NCBI GenBank assembly: GCA_026874595.1
Contig: CM049314.1
Coordinates: 67,813,300-67,877,299 of the forward strand
DNA length: 64,000 nucleotides
Reading direction: 5' to 3'
Source: Sipunculus nudus
Taxonomy: Eukaryota; Annelida; Sipuncula; Golfingiida; Sipunculidae
The position numbers and the translations under genes are program-made. Shown piece by piece: positions 11,536-23,571 of this stretch (position 1 is the stretch's first letter; every line of letters starts with the position of its first letter). The notes below the pieces were generated by a model. That model saw nothing but the letters and a program-made list of their open reading frames with translations, ran no database searches and had not been told where the DNA came from.

Positions 11536-12379
11536 TGATAAAGATTTCTTTTTGGACTGATGTTTCACATTTAAGACACTATACACGCCAGTATTATTTG
11601 AAGCATTATTATAAAAAATAATAACCCTGATTTTAAGAACCATTAATAAACAAAACCACTTATCCATATGACTTAAGGAAGTGGTGTCTCTGAGAGAGAA
11701 CATTTGCGATTTGCAGGCCATCTTGTAGCTAAATCTGTGGGATTCTTCATAAGTGATCCAACACGACACCATTCCTGGGTTTCTTGGTAGATTGCATAAA
11801 AACTGGCCGCGTTATCAAGACATCCAGGTGGCAAAATCTTCAATCAACGGAACCATGTTTTGTGTAATTGATTAAGGTTATTGCAAAGCTGTGGCATTTA
11901 TCCCCTTACATCCATACAATTAGCTAATGTATACTGGATTTCTTATAATATTATCAATCAAGTGTCAGATATCAAAGAAAGAATAAGTAAAGTGTATTTA
12001 TAAAAAAAATAGATTTACTAGTAATTCAAGTGTTAACGCAGTTGTACATACATCGGTCGATCACATCTAGGACAAAAACGCAAAATGCGTTTTACTCTAA
12101 GTGCCAAATCATGAGAAATATTATTAACACATGAGAAAGGTCAATTGATATATGGATCAGTTATTTATCGAAGAATCATTCTTTATTTAAACAAATATTT
12201 ATTCCTTTTTTTTATTATCTTTCAATATCAGACCTGACTGTCATTTGCTTTAACAGAAAATCCAACGGAACTCTCAGTAATCTATGATTGATGGAGCTCC
12301 AACAGATAATCATCTTTCGATAATTACTGGTAATCATGGATTAGTGTGTTCTATGGGACTTTTTTTGTATAAAATGCAG

Positions 12380-12381
<2 letters not shown>

Positions 12382-12453
<72 letters not shown>
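12382..12453. repeat. (TA)n(GA)n compound microsatellite
   Basis: TA from 12382 to 12416, then AG to 12453. The C2 counterpart at 35232-35335 is longer, with an interrupted GA tail. Confidence 0.97.
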
Positions 12454-12456
<3 letters not shown>

Positions 12457-14243
12457 TGTTGTCTTAATTTTTGTTACGTAAAAGGATAAGATATAGTTTT
12501 AAATTTGTCAATTTTTATTTCAACAATCTCTAAAATAAACAGGTACGTATATCAGTATATAAACATGTCCATGTACGGACGGTTTATGTTGCTCTTGTGC
12601 TCTTATACGAAAAATATTTTTCGGAATGCATTGCGTTCTCATTCATGTGGACCAGAGGTCAAAGGGTTTTTTAAAGTGAGTGCCGGAACAAATGAAGTAA
12701 CAAGAAAATTAGGTGGTATGAATGTCTACACCTAACGTGCTTAGGTAACCCCATATATACTAGTGCATCTGTTCCCCATATAATATTACCAGTCTTCAGA
12801 AGAGAATATTATTGAAAGCAAGCCTGATTTCTCATGTTTCATTTTTTTTAAATCGTTCTGGATATTGTTATCTGTCTCCGTAAACTTGACTAATCAATTT
12901 CACATTTCGTGAGTAAAATATGCTTCCGTCATAACTTTGTCATTTGAAACGTATACAATCGTATACTGCTTGTTCTCAACAGATTATCTCAATAATATCT
13001 GTCTCAGTTTTTTAAAAGCACCATTTCGACCATTTGTTCTATCAGCTGTGTCCAGACCAGATGAATGACTTGAACCATAGAGTAAAAAACTTCCACATCC
13101 TGGGGCCAATTTTATTCCATGAAAAGTTCACACAACAACAATTCTGAATAAACATCGTTAGGTAACAATTTTTTTATACTTCCTTAACTATACTTCCTTT
13201 TATACTTCCTGAATTCTTACAAATTACAAAAAAGGGCTTGAAATTGACAATTTCCGGACCCCAACGGATTTTACTGGTCCCCACGTATATTAAAAATAAA
13301 ATAAACATGCGTGAAGATAATAATGTATTACACAACTCTTTGCAGTTTTTACTATTTTGTTATTGTTGCTCTAAGAATTAATGTGTTAACTCGAACATTT
13401 TTATGAGTGCTACAACAGATTTGTGCACGAATCCTGTGACAACGCGACCCTCCAAAATAAATAATACTGCCGGCAAAATCCGGTAGTCCGGTACTAATTT
13501 TGAGCCCTGTGAACAATTCGAAGCTCTCCATAAGAAATTTATTTCGTTTGACTTATAAATTAATGTGTACCGCTAATTCAAAATGTTGTTAATTTATCCT
13601 ATCGCTTCCAATGCGGCCTCTCAGAAAAATGGCACATGAAGGAGTCACGTAAGGTTATAATACATGACCGTCGCTGCTGAGCTGTATGATAAAAAAGTGG
13701 ATGCACGTTCCAGATTATGAAAGCAGGTATGACCTGAAAGCAAGGCTAGGATTGATTTAAATAAATAGCGATTACACTTATTTTATTACTTTTTTTTTAT
13801 TTTATTTTGGGAATATATCGTATACTAAAAGGACTAGTACAGATAACCAATTTTACCATTAAAAAGGATTACGTATAAATATTTCTCATGTTATCGAGTT
13901 ATGCATGTGACGATGTCCCTGACACCTGAATGTGTGGATCACCTTATTTGTATTTTAAGAAATTAATTAGAAGTAGACCCATAATTCATAACTGCATGAA
14001 GCACTGCTTAAATTTTCTCAAAATGCACGAGTTCTGATCATTGACTCGAATACTCGGTTATACTTACCCGATCTCGAGGAACCTGCCCATCACCATGAAA
14101 ACATTATAAAACCGAATAGTATTACGTGAATTCCGCTAAAGAAAGTGTGTTGTTTTACATTAAAATACCGGTGGTAACCGATATATTCTAGACCATCTCT
14201 TTTTTTAAACTATAATCTGTTCCGCTTTTCGGATGCAGATCGA

Positions 14244-14250
<7 letters not shown>

Positions 14251-14318
<68 letters not shown>
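14251..14318. repeat. (AT)n microsatellite
   Basis: Sixty-eight bases of pure AT. The homologous place in C2 (about 37190) has only a few AT units, so the tract expanded or collapsed after duplication. Confidence 0.97.
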
Positions 14319-14320
<2 letters not shown>

Positions 14321-15023
14321 TAAACTTCAAGATCAGTTCCAGAGTTGGAATGAGCGAATAAGGCATAGGCCTAATTTAAATCGAACCAAAACTGTACCAA
14401 TATTCTGGTTATATAATACAATCAACATGAGAAAACATGTTTTAAAACATCCCAATCTCACTAAAAAAAGGTCAAGGTCCTTCGTCACATGATCACAAAA
14501 ATTAGGAACTGCTGCTTGGCTGTTCAGTGTTATAATTATTCTAAAAAAAAAACTTAGGTGAAATGACAGACATTGTTACAACCAACTTTGTTATAACCGG
14601 ACAATATTGTAATAATGGCCCATATTGTAATAACAAATGGCTCATATTGTAATAAATATGCCCTGCCCACATTGTAGTTAAATCGCAAGTGGGTAAAACG
14701 GCCCATATTGATATAAAATCGCAAGTTTGTAAAATAATGTAATGAGGCCAATTATGTTATAATTCAAATATCATGCAAATTAATTCAGACAACTCAACTA
14801 ATGACTTCTCGTGACATGAATATAAAACTGAAAATACAAGTATGAAAGGCCACTAGATTAACATAATGTCTATCACTTTTCATGAACCAAAATGCCGGTC
14901 ACCAAGCTTATATGAGCGAAATATGGCTATGTGTCATGTTTATCCTTTGTTGGATCCGTGTTCCGATGGGAAGAATAAGTATTTAAACAGGATAATCAGG
15001 ATATTTGTTTTATATAAATTAAG

Positions 15024-15027
<4 letters not shown>

Positions 15028-15079
<52 letters not shown>
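15028..15079. repeat. (TA)n microsatellite
   Basis: Pure TA tract at the left edge of a roughly 255-bp stretch that is deleted in C2. Confidence 0.97.
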
Positions 15080-15082
<3 letters not shown>

Positions 15083-15291
15083 GACATATGCTCCGACCAT
15101 GTTATATATATTGCAACCCGTTCCCAACAAAATTCTATTCCCGCGCATACAAATGAGGCTAGCTCGGATTGGCTATGTAGCTTGACATTTAGGTTAAGGT
15201 TCATAATATACATCATTGCAAATCTATCATCTGTGTAATATTACTCTGACCCAAAGTATGTGTTTCATAATCAGCTGGACACAGTCTAACC

Positions 15292-15415
15292 ATTAAGCCT
15301 GCAGCGCGCTCACCCTGGGTGGGGGCCGACCTGGTAAAATCATACGGCGTCGACTAAGATTCAAACTCCCGATCTCCAAGCTTTGAGCCCTGCGCTTTAC
15401 CCCTACACCACATAC
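15292..15415 (-). mobile_element. SINE 5' head fragment (C1)
   Basis: On the minus strand it reads GTGTAGGGGTAAAGCGCAGG (box A-like), then GGGAGTTTGAATC (box B-like), then the CACCCAGGGTGAGCGC body word found in the fuller SINEs. The 3' part is absent. C2 has the same fragment at 37884-38005. The missing 3' half and the context argue against a true tRNA gene. Confidence 0.7.
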
Positions 15416-17180
15416 TCCATCTTCGTCAGACAGGTTCCAAAATGCACCTTTGATGTCATAACCGTTCTTAATTAAGCGGGTCAGATCAAATAAATTGGAC
15501 CAGTGGCTTTGTGCCGATTTTTAGACACTGGGTCTCCTGAATTTTTCTAATTCAACATTTAATAAATCGACAATACTTAATCAGTCACTCCTGGCAATAA
15601 GGCATCTCCAATAATTGGATCTCGCGCCAATACATTGTGTGTTAATCATATTTCCCCATGTGGAATATCTTTAGATCATAGAGAATGCCTGAGTACTCTT
15701 ATCAATGAAACGCTTTTCTTGTTTGATGTATTATAGTTATTATGGTCCCGAATTTTCGCAACTAATAATGGACATGGAGCCATCACTCAATACATTTCCC
15801 AGTGGTGGATCATAGTGAAATTAATCGAATGATTACAAAGATTATATAAAGTAATTGTGTTATTAATTTGATTGGATGTGATCCCCATAATCACACATTG
15901 AACACGGTTTCATATTAACAAACGAGCCATACATTTCCTCAAATGGAAAAAAGTGTAAAACCAAATCATTTTCGTCATAATCCTGAAAAGTTCATCAGGT
16001 GAGGTTATGATTTTACCCGTGTTTGTCTGTCCTTTGACATGATTCTCTCTGACTTTTTTTTTAGTTTAAAATATATATACGTCCATATATATGTGTGTGT
16101 CTATGTGCATGTGTGTTAACACCTCGCACTTATTCCACTCAACAAACTGTTTTCATTTCAATTAGAAATACCAGTTGTACAAGGTGAATAAAAACCATAT
16201 TTGCAGGATCAAACTTACTGAAATGTAGAAATAATTTCCAAATCTGAGGATGACTGTGACAGGAACTTAATGATTGTGTTATGGAAAATTTAAACATTAT
16301 TAGACTACGATAATTTCCGGGAGGACTGGATCGAAGTACAGGATGTGACCAAGGAGGGGGGGGGCGGGGGGGGGGGCGTGGCCCCGTGCATCCCAGGGGC
16401 ATGGCCCCCTGCATCCCAAATCCAAGTTACGCTCCTGTCATTATATAACATCTGGTATATATATATATAAAATGACCGAAAATGACACACTTTTGCTCAG
16501 ATATTCCACTTGGTGTAGAGTTTAAATTTTATATTTCAATATTTCTTCATTTATTCTAAAATGTTGTTTCATTCGTTTTGTTATATTGCCTACTTTAAAT
16601 GATAATGAAATTAACATATTAAGCAATGACGCATGACGTATTAATCAATGAATCAAATAATCTGTCTGAAAAAACTGAAACGCATAAACCTAAAACTCAA
16701 ACGCATAGTCAGAGTGTTAATATGGATTCTCTTCTTTTGCCATTAAGTTATCATTTTGTTGATGCCCCAGCCAATCATATAACTTCTGCTTGTGCGCAAA
16801 ATTAATGCTGACAGTAATTTAGGAAAGGAAAAAAAAATACAAACAATTAGAAAATTAGCATTATCTGTGATAAAAATGGCATTGAAACTTGGCTTCGGCA
16901 CATATCCTATTACTAGTCCAGTTATTGTATAACTGCATTTAAAATTTAGTTACCCCATATACCCGCCCATTATCCGTTTGTCACATTGTCCGATCCAGCC
17001 CTTAATCGTATTATTTTGTAGATTCCCTAGATAAAAGCCAGACTTCCAGAAAAAAAACCTTAATGGCAATATCATTCCAGAAAATGGCAATAATAACAAC
17101 GGGATGCCAAACAATGCAGGGTTAAACCAAGTTTTGATTTAATGACCCTTATGTTGACAGCGGATGTTCTATCTAGGACA

Positions 17181-17330
17181 CGCGTTCCCTCGCGATCTTT
17201 TCGCGTTCCCTCGCGATCTTTTCGCGTTCCCTCGCGATCTTTTCGCGTTCCCTCGCGATCTTTTTCGCGTTCCCTCGCGATAATATCGCGTTCCCTCGCG
17301 ATCTTTTCGCGTTCCCTCGCGATCTGTTCG
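17181..17330 (+). repeat. Left array of 21-bp CpG-rich units
   Basis: Seven copies of a 21-bp unit with the core CGCGTTCCCTCGCGAT and a CTTTT-type spacer; one unit has an AATA-type spacer instead. Each unit can form a TCGCG/CGCGA stem around a six-base loop. It is the inverted partner of 20531-20884. Confidence 0.95.
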
Positions 17331-17508
17331 GCTAGGCTGGTTCCCTGCTCCTCTATATCTGACTTACATGCAAATAAATGGACGCGGGAACCAGTACGAA
17401 AGTTTACTTTACCTCGTTCCTTGTGTCTTTAACACCACTACGCTCCAATAAGATATACGCTCGATGTCAGGTCAACACAATGATGCTTGTATAAGATTAG
17501 ATTAGTAA
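17331..17508. repeat. Left inner terminal inverted repeat
   Basis: It matches the reverse complement of 20331-20515 along its length. Shared landmarks are CTAGGCTGGTT, a GGACGC(G/A)GGAACCAG block, TTAACACCAC and CTCGATGTCAGGT. Small gaps separate the matching blocks, so the two ends have diverged. Confidence 0.85.
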
Positions 17509-17760
17509 AATGATTAAATATGCAGATGACACAGTGACCTTAGGACTCATTTCTGATGACAATGAATTGCCTTATAGGCAAGAGATATTATATCTGACTA
17601 AATGTTGTCAATCATAACCTTCTTTTAAATGATGAAAAAAAAACAAAGGAAGTTTTATTCGATTTTAGGAAAGGGTGTATAATGTAGTAATTAAAGTGTG
17701 TATCAACAATGTTGGGTTAAGATTGTTAATAATTATAAGTACCTCTCAAATGGTCTGATA
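17509..17760 (+). pseudogene. Non-LTR (LINE) reverse transcriptase fragment
   Basis: The plus strand reads KYADDTV at about 17516-17536, the palm catalytic motif, then a GLIS...YRQEI stretch. After a stop and frameshift a KEVLFDFRKG segment follows (about 17648-17680). This order is typical of jockey/CR1/L2-type RTs. It is dead and only about 80 residues long. It lies just inside the left inverted repeat, as cargo of the foldback element. Confidence 0.7.

Positions 17761-17767
<7 letters not shown>

Positions 17768-17808
<41 letters not shown>
17768..17808. repeat. (TA)n microsatellite inside the foldback element
   Basis: A short CA run and then a pure TA tract directly follow the LINE relic. 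Dinucleotide tracts at LINE 3' junctions are common. Confidence 0.9.
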
Positions 17809-18463
17809 TATATATGGCATAAATGTTTTCATTAATATTTTATATCTTTTTCTTTTACCTGACACGAAATTAATATTAGGCCAGATTCTATTAAATACTA
17901 AAAATACTGGACACAGTTCATCCTGGAAAATTGATACTTCCACTGTCAAAACTATATGAATATATATATATATATCTGCCTCATGCTCCAAATATCTGCT
18001 TTCTATTATTATGGATCCTCGGCCACCCGGAGATATGTGCAAACCGGTGTTTAAGATGATCTAATTTATCTGGAAACAACCTAAGACATACTTAAAATAA
18101 TGGGAATGTCTAAAAATTATTAGATTTGCTATATAGAAGTGACGCCTTCGTTGTTGGTCTTATAATTTTATCACAGAAACACGATATATCACATATAACA
18201 ATATACATAACAATAATGTCATCTTAGTACATACATACATTTTCAGGCATTTTTATCATATATGTATCATCTTTCCTTCTAAGATTTCTTCAGTTAAAAT
18301 TGCGGAAAAGTTAACAAATGATTCTCTATTAAAATTTTGCATGAAATAATTCTATGAAACAAAATGTTAACCGTTATTATTAATTGATGGTTTGTGAGTA
18401 ATATCTCTCTGAAGATGGTGTAAGAGATTAAAATAGACTTAATGGATAGATCGTGCTGGCCGG

Positions 18464-18671
18464 CCCTCCTTCGGGGGTTCGACCCAGCAATGGGATAGAT
18501 TACGCACCCAGGGCTCGCAAGTGCAGTGGTCACCGGGCCTGGTTACCGCCAGGAAAAAATCAGAAGAAGCGTGCGATAATGCTGTGTCACATAATCCGAA
18601 AGCGGAATGGAATTCTGCAGATGTTAATATTAAAATATAGAAAATGGTGGCGGTTACCTCCAACAAAAAAT
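18464..18671 (+). mobile_element. SINE 3' half (5'-truncated)
   Basis: It begins at the CTTCGGGGGTTC word of the SINE body. It contains the CCTGGTTACCGCCAGG hairpin, a TCACATAATCCGAAAGCGG core and the GGCGGTTACCTCCA tail. The tRNA-like head is missing. Confidence 0.8.
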
Positions 18672-19346
18672 CTTTAATACAAGAGTAATTGTAAATGCCA
18701 AAAGTAAAGTTTCAAATGTCAAACTGGAAAGGAGGCATAACAATCCAGTAAAATGTCCATCTGGCTCATACTAATTGAAAGTCAAGAAACAGGGCTCAGA
18801 TATCAAAATAAGCAGTTTTTATTCTCATTCTCTAAAGGTCGGTTCTATGCTTCATTTGTTTATCGACTGGCAATTGAAGAATGTGTTGGTCCTCCCAGGG
18901 CACGCTTGTGGTTTTGTATTCACTGATGTGGGGTCGGCAAATAAGTTAAATATTTCTGTTTCTTTATGGAGAATCACATTTATAAAAATACATTAATGAG
19001 ACAAGGTGGGTATAAAAATGATCTAGGGTAAAATAACCTTCTGAACACTGGAATATCTGCATACTAGTGTTTAGTATCAGAAGAAGAAGAACAGATAAGG
19101 CCTAAGGCCAAATATAATTATGAGACTGTTACAACTGATTATGTAAAACCAACTGATAAAGTAATAAATAAATGACCGATAACTTATCACTAACCAATAA
19201 TGTTATGCGAAGTCCAACGATAATGTAACAGATTTTACTAGCCGTAAACGTAAAACAGAATTAATTGGTAAAGTAAAAACATTTCAGTGAACCTGACCAA
19301 ACCAAATTGGACCTCCTGCATGCTTCTTGGACAATACATGCATTTT

Positions 19347-19440
19347 TTTAGCTGAGTTGACCATAGGTCATCAGAGCATTAGTGATCACCCCTTGTCCGT
19401 CCAAGCACAAATCGGTCTCTTTCGCGTCGCACTTTTCATG
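19347..19440 (+). mobile_element. Terminal fragment of the AGCTCAGCTGA family
   Basis: A T run is followed by AGCTGAGTTGACCATAGGTC, then GTGATCACCCCTTGTCCGTC and CAAGCACAAATCG. This is the same order as the 5' end of the element at 44680. It is a short solo end inside the foldback element. Confidence 0.6.
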
Positions 19441-19610
19441 TCTTGTATTATGATTATATAGCACAACTTAGGACATCAAAAGTTAAGAACATTTCATAAT
19501 GATAAATTCAAACCAGTTGGGGATCCAGAAATTTCAGAATTTAGGGGGGGGGGGGAGGTCAAACAGAATGTGATTAAAATTAAAGTTCTTAAATTGCGCA
19601 TTTAAGTTTT

Positions 19611-19612
<2 letters not shown>

Positions 19613-19681
<69 letters not shown>
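19613..19681. repeat. (TA)n microsatellite
   Basis: Pure TA tract of about 69 bases inside the foldback element. Confidence 0.97.
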
Positions 19682-19683
<2 letters not shown>

Positions 19684-20330
19684 GTCGCGCGCCATCTTCC
19701 GATCTAAAGAAGGACCGGTCTAATATACGATCATGATCTGCCGATGCATTCCTACAGCTTTGAATTAAAAGAAAGAAAAGAAAAGATTAAATAAATATGA
19801 GTTAATCATCTACGAGTATTCTAATTTGTATATTTTATTTTATTATGTGTTGAAAGTAGCTGATGGGTGGAAAGGTATATACCTGCAAAGATTCTATACC
19901 TTGTACAATGATTTTTATTATTATTTTTTAAATAGATTTAAATAAATTTAAATACGTGTATATTTTGTGTATTTTTTGTCTTATTTTATAAATAAAAGAT
20001 GTGTATAAAATAATACCAATATCATTAAATGAACATAGGGAGATGGGCATGTGCAAAGTTGATATTGTTGATTGGTAATTTGGCCTGACCCATCTTAAAA
20101 TGGGTCTGAACCAATAACTGACGTAAAAAATATTATTAATGTCTGTCAATTACATCGGGATATGGACCTGTTCCAGGTTGACATTGTTGATCCGTTGTTT
20201 GGTCTGACTGCTAATAAAAAAAGAGATAGAAAAGAATAATTTGATAATTTAATTGCTATAAATATAAAAAGAAGTCTGCAAAAAAATGAATAAATGGGGA
20301 ATAGATAACATATATCAGAAACATGGCAAA

Positions 20331-20515
20331 AAGTCTAATCTCTCTTATTCAAGTATCGCTTTGTTAACCTGACATCGAGTGTGTATCTAAGAGGTGGAGC
20401 ATGGTGGTGTTAAGACACAGAACGAGACACAGATAACTGTTGTTCTGGTTCCTGCGTCCACTATTTTGTATGCTAGATGTTGCATGCTAGATATAGGGGA
20501 GCAGGAAACCAGCCT
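20331..20515. repeat. Right inner terminal inverted repeat
   Basis: Reverse-complement partner of 17331-17508. It ends at CCAGCCTAG next to the right 21-bp array. It carries a small internal duplication, TGCTAGATGTTGCATGCTAG, not seen on the left. Confidence 0.85.
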
Positions 20516-20530
20516 AGTGATCATTTGTAA

Positions 20531-20884
20531 GATCGCGAGGGAACGCTAAAAGATCGCGAGGGAACGCGAAAAGATCGCGAGGGAACGCGAAATTATCGCG
20601 AGGGAACGCGAAAAGATCGCGAGGGAACGCGAAAAGATCGCGAGGGAACGCGAAATTATCGCGAGGGAACGCGAAATTATCGCGAGGGAACGCGAAAAGA
20701 TCGCGAGGGAACGCGAAAAGATCGCGAGGGAACGCGAAATTATCGCGAGGGAACGCGAAATTATCGCGAGGGAACGCGAAAAGATCGCGAGGGAACGCGA
20801 AATTATCGCGAGGGAAGGCGAAAAGATCGCGAGGGAACGCGAAAAGATCGCGAGGGAACGCGAAAAGATCGCGAGGGAACGCGA
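20531..20884 (-). repeat. Right array of 21-bp CpG-rich units
   Basis: About 17 head-to-tail 21-bp units, AGATCGCGAGGGAACGCGAA type, in the opposite orientation to the left array. Two variants alternate, with AAAAGATCGCG or AAATTATCGCG linkers. Because 21 is a multiple of three, the minus strand is open for 134 codons as a seven-residue repeat. That frame is a by-product of the array. Confidence 0.95.
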
Positions 20885-21392
20885 TATTTACCCAGAAAAA
20901 AAATATCACGTATGTCACTTTAGGGGCTCCATAAAGTAGTGACCCAGATCGTCTTTTTTTCTGGTGCCATTTATAAACAAAAGATATCGACCTAATGATA
21001 TGTGTTCAGTTTGTTGATGAGAGATCCCATCCCAATCCAATAAGCGACCGACACTTCACACAATGAATATGCTGTAATATCCTGTACTGCCGGCTAAAAG
21101 GTGAGTACGTATAAAATCTATACGATAGAATGGTACATTTACGATCAGATATATTGAATATGTTTTGCTGTCATGTTTCGTGAACCAAACCGAGGAGAAG
21201 GTATTTCTGTTAGTATTGACATCAATAGACGTTTTATATATTGCGGCTGTCATACATGTTTTTATTGGTTTGATAGCTCCTACAAAATATATCCAAACAA
21301 CTTTCTTCACATTAGGTTATTGTGCACTGCGTGTAAGTTCGCTAGCGTGTGCGGCACATCAGTCAACATTGTAAACCTGGTCACGTGCATGG

Positions 21393-21461
<69 letters not shown>

Positions 21462-21640
21462 ATTTACCTCGACAGTAATGACGCCGTTGAGATAAGATCG
21501 GTTTTATAATTCAATAATTTCATAATAATTATACGTTTTTATCTACATACCGGAATCGAGAATTCAGTGTCATTCTTTACCTACAGGTGTCCTTAGTGTG
21601 ACGAAAAAAGGTTTGTTTGTATGCCACTTAACGCTTTATA
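20885..21640. repeat. Segmental copy C1, block D
   Basis: From about 20940 it is colinear with 39920-40560 in C2. It includes a (TA)n tract at 21396-21463 that is nearly absent in C2. Homology to C2 ends near 21640. Frames on either strand are partly shared with C2 but show no known family. Confidence 0.75.
21396..21463. repeat. (TA)n microsatellite
   Basis: Long TA tract with one TTTA interruption. The C2 counterpart (about 40385-40400) is an A run with a few TA units. Confidence 0.95.
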
Positions 21641-21732
21641 ACATATAAGCAGTTAAAACTTACTAAACGAATCTCCTGCTCGATCATGACAGTATGAAGG
21701 GCAAACTTAGTTAACTAGTATGATAACCTGCA

Positions 21733-22085
21733 CCGGCTTCTGCGGGTCAGGGGTAGAGTACAGGACTCAAAGCCGTGAGGTCGTGAGTTCAAATCTCAGC
21801 CGAGTCGGTGAGATATTCACGGTCGGCGACCAGCCTGAGCCCTCTGTAGGTTTAATTGAAGGATGTGCCCCAAAACACAGTGTCACTCGCATACGAGTGC
21901 GTCTTTATGGGGTTCCTTGGTGTTATGACACAGCAAAGGGTATGATAACACACCGAGGACACGCACGTGCAGTAGACAACGGGCCTGGGTGACATCAGTA
22001 TACAAAAATAATATGACAGGAAGCGAGAGCTACCGCCCTCTCACGTAGTCCCAAACCGGAATAGAACTCTGCAGATGCATATTTT
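21733..22085 (+). mobile_element. tRNA-headed SINE
   Basis: The head starts CCGGCTTCTGCGGGTCAGGG (box A-like) and has GAGTTCAAATCTC (box B-like). The body shows the GAGTGCGTCTTTATGGGGTTC and TCACGTAGTCCCAAACCGG words shared with the other SINEs. It lies just past the end of C1 homology. Confidence 0.85.
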
Positions 22086-22805
22086 ACGGAACCTAATATC
22101 AACAGATCACATAGTCGTGACGAACATTTGTGATGGAGATATTTAAAAAAAACAGATTATATAACACTAGGCAGCGTGAAATGTCTAGGGGAATGAATAA
22201 AGAAGTGAGTGTTTTTTGTTAACAAATAATTATAAATTATTCTAAAAACAATCCTAACATTATCATACACTAAACCAATACAATTACACAGTATAGCAAC
22301 AGTATAACAGTGAATCAATATAAGTATATAAATAAAGTGTTCAGTACCTCGATACCACCACTGTCAGAGCGACAGAAAGGCCTTTAAAGCACATAATACA
22401 GAAGAACAGTTCACTTAAATCTCCTCAGAGAATAACAGTCCAGTTCAATCACAAAATCAATTTGTTGTAATCCGAAAGTGAAGTTCTGATAGTGATCCCA
22501 AAGGCAAACTGAAGACTAATTCAAATCCGTTACAGATTCGAAGAAAATTTGGTGAAATTATCCGATAGGTGCACAAACTGGCTAACATTCTTCCGTCTAC
22601 GCTGGAATATTTCTCTCTCCTCTCCCTCTCTGCTCTAAAACACAGCCCTTTATTTATTACTTTTCACTTCAAGCCGAGAACTTTCCATTTCCCGAACAAT
22701 CGAACAATCTAAAGAACCCAATAATACATACACTTCAGGAATCATCTCAAAAACTTTCTTTTTGCGAGCACAATCATTTAATCTTTACAATTTTTCACAA
22801 ACATC
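22086..22805 (-). other. 3' flank of the gypsy relic, possible PPT and LTR
   Basis: Downstream of the RNase H end on the minus strand is a purine-rich run (about 22632-22610, GAGAGGGAGAGGAGAGAG type), suitable as a polypurine tract. The AT-rich 450 bp that follow toward 22140 would be the place of a 3' LTR. No second LTR exists in the window, so its ends cannot be set. No other feature is seen. Confidence 0.3.
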
Positions 22806-23571
22806 TTATTTACTCGATAAGCAATCAACAAGTACATTGACTTTCCCTTTAATGTGTCTGATTTCCAGGTTATAATCCTGAAAGTTTTTCTGCTTGGCAT
22901 TACATTTTCTTGAAAAATAACAGATTGGATGATCTATGCTATCAATGCCTTCTTGTAACAATACAGTACCAACAGCAGTATCACTAGCATCTACAGCTAA
23001 CTTAAAAGGCACAGAAGAGTCTGGAGCTACCAAAACTTGTAAACTTTGCAGAATGGCTTCCCAATTCTGAAATGCATTTTCACACTGAACATTCCATACA
23101 AACCTTTGTTTCTCCTTTAACAAATTAGTCAAAGGTTCAGTTACAGCAGAAACATTTGGACAAAATTTCCTGTAGTATCCAATAGTAGTATCATACCAAG
23201 AAAACGCATTATTTGTTTTTTTTTTTTTTGTTTTCTGGTCTAGGAAATGCAGAAATAACACTGATTTTAGCATCAACATGTTTAACTTGACCCTGAACTA
23301 CAAAATGACCAAACAATGTTACTTGTGCATGACAAAACTCAGACTTGACTAAGTTAACGGTCAGACGTGCTTCACTGAGTCTTTCAAAGAGGTCCCAAAG
23401 AATTTGCAGACGTTTCTCCTGGGTGTTGCTGTACACGATCAGGTCATCAATATATGCGTCCCAACCCTGAATGTCCTTGACAACCAATTGGTTGAGGCGC
23501 TGGAACGTGGCTGGCGAGTTCTTCATGCAAAACGACCTAACTTTATACTGGTACGGTCCTTGCGGCGTCAC
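22806..23571 (-). pseudogene. Gypsy RT (second half) and RNase H
   Basis: From 23571 down, the frame has the MKNSPATFQRL block and then AYIDDLIVYS, the RT palm motif, at about 23459-23430. A TVNLVKSEFCHA thumb-side stretch follows. A T-rich run near 23216-23229 disrupts the frame at the connection. The second frame (23279-22806) resumes at YYRKFCPNVSAVTEPL and reads the start of RNase H (LAVDASDTAVGTVLLQE). It then jumps from SRKCNAKQKNF straight to LEIRHIKGK: the middle of RNase H is deleted. Canonical copies would have about 60 more residues there. It is a dead element. Confidence 0.9.

Larger units (their letters stand above)
11536..17180. repeat. Segmental copy C1, block C
   Basis: Colinear with 34341-39833 (C2). 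No gene is seen. The contents are microsatellites, a SINE head at 15292-15415, a cryptic repeat with a GCCCATATTGTAATAA word (about 14575-14760), and a GC-rich GGGGCATGGCCCCCTGCATC piece (about 16355-16430). C2 has about 85 bp near 34905-34990 that are missing here. C1 has about 255 bp around 15025-15282 that are missing in C2. Confidence 0.85.
17181..20884. mobile_element. Foldback-type element with array-bearing inverted ends
   Basis: A 3.7-kb insertion in C1 is absent from the matching place in C2 (about 39833). Its two ends are inverted copies of each other. The outermost part is an array of a 21-bp CpG-rich unit (7 units at left, about 17 at right, opposite orientation). Inside each array is a conserved TIR core of about 180 bp (17331-17508 and 20331-20515), starting CTAGGCTGGTT on the inward side of both. 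The middle holds unrelated debris: a LINE relic, a SINE 3' half, an AGCTGA-type fragment and TA tracts. No transposase frame is seen. Long inverted ends made of tandem subrepeats are typical of Foldback/Galileo-like transposons; the superfamily here is unknown. No clear target duplication was found. Confidence 0.7.

Noticed and set aside
20531-20884. CRISPR-like array
   Set aside because: Units are directly adjacent with no unique spacers, and the context is eukaryotic.
20514-20918. 134-codon minus-strand frame with a perfect seven-residue repeat
   Set aside because: It is only the 21-bp array read in frame. It has no sequence beyond the array and the unit length explains its openness.
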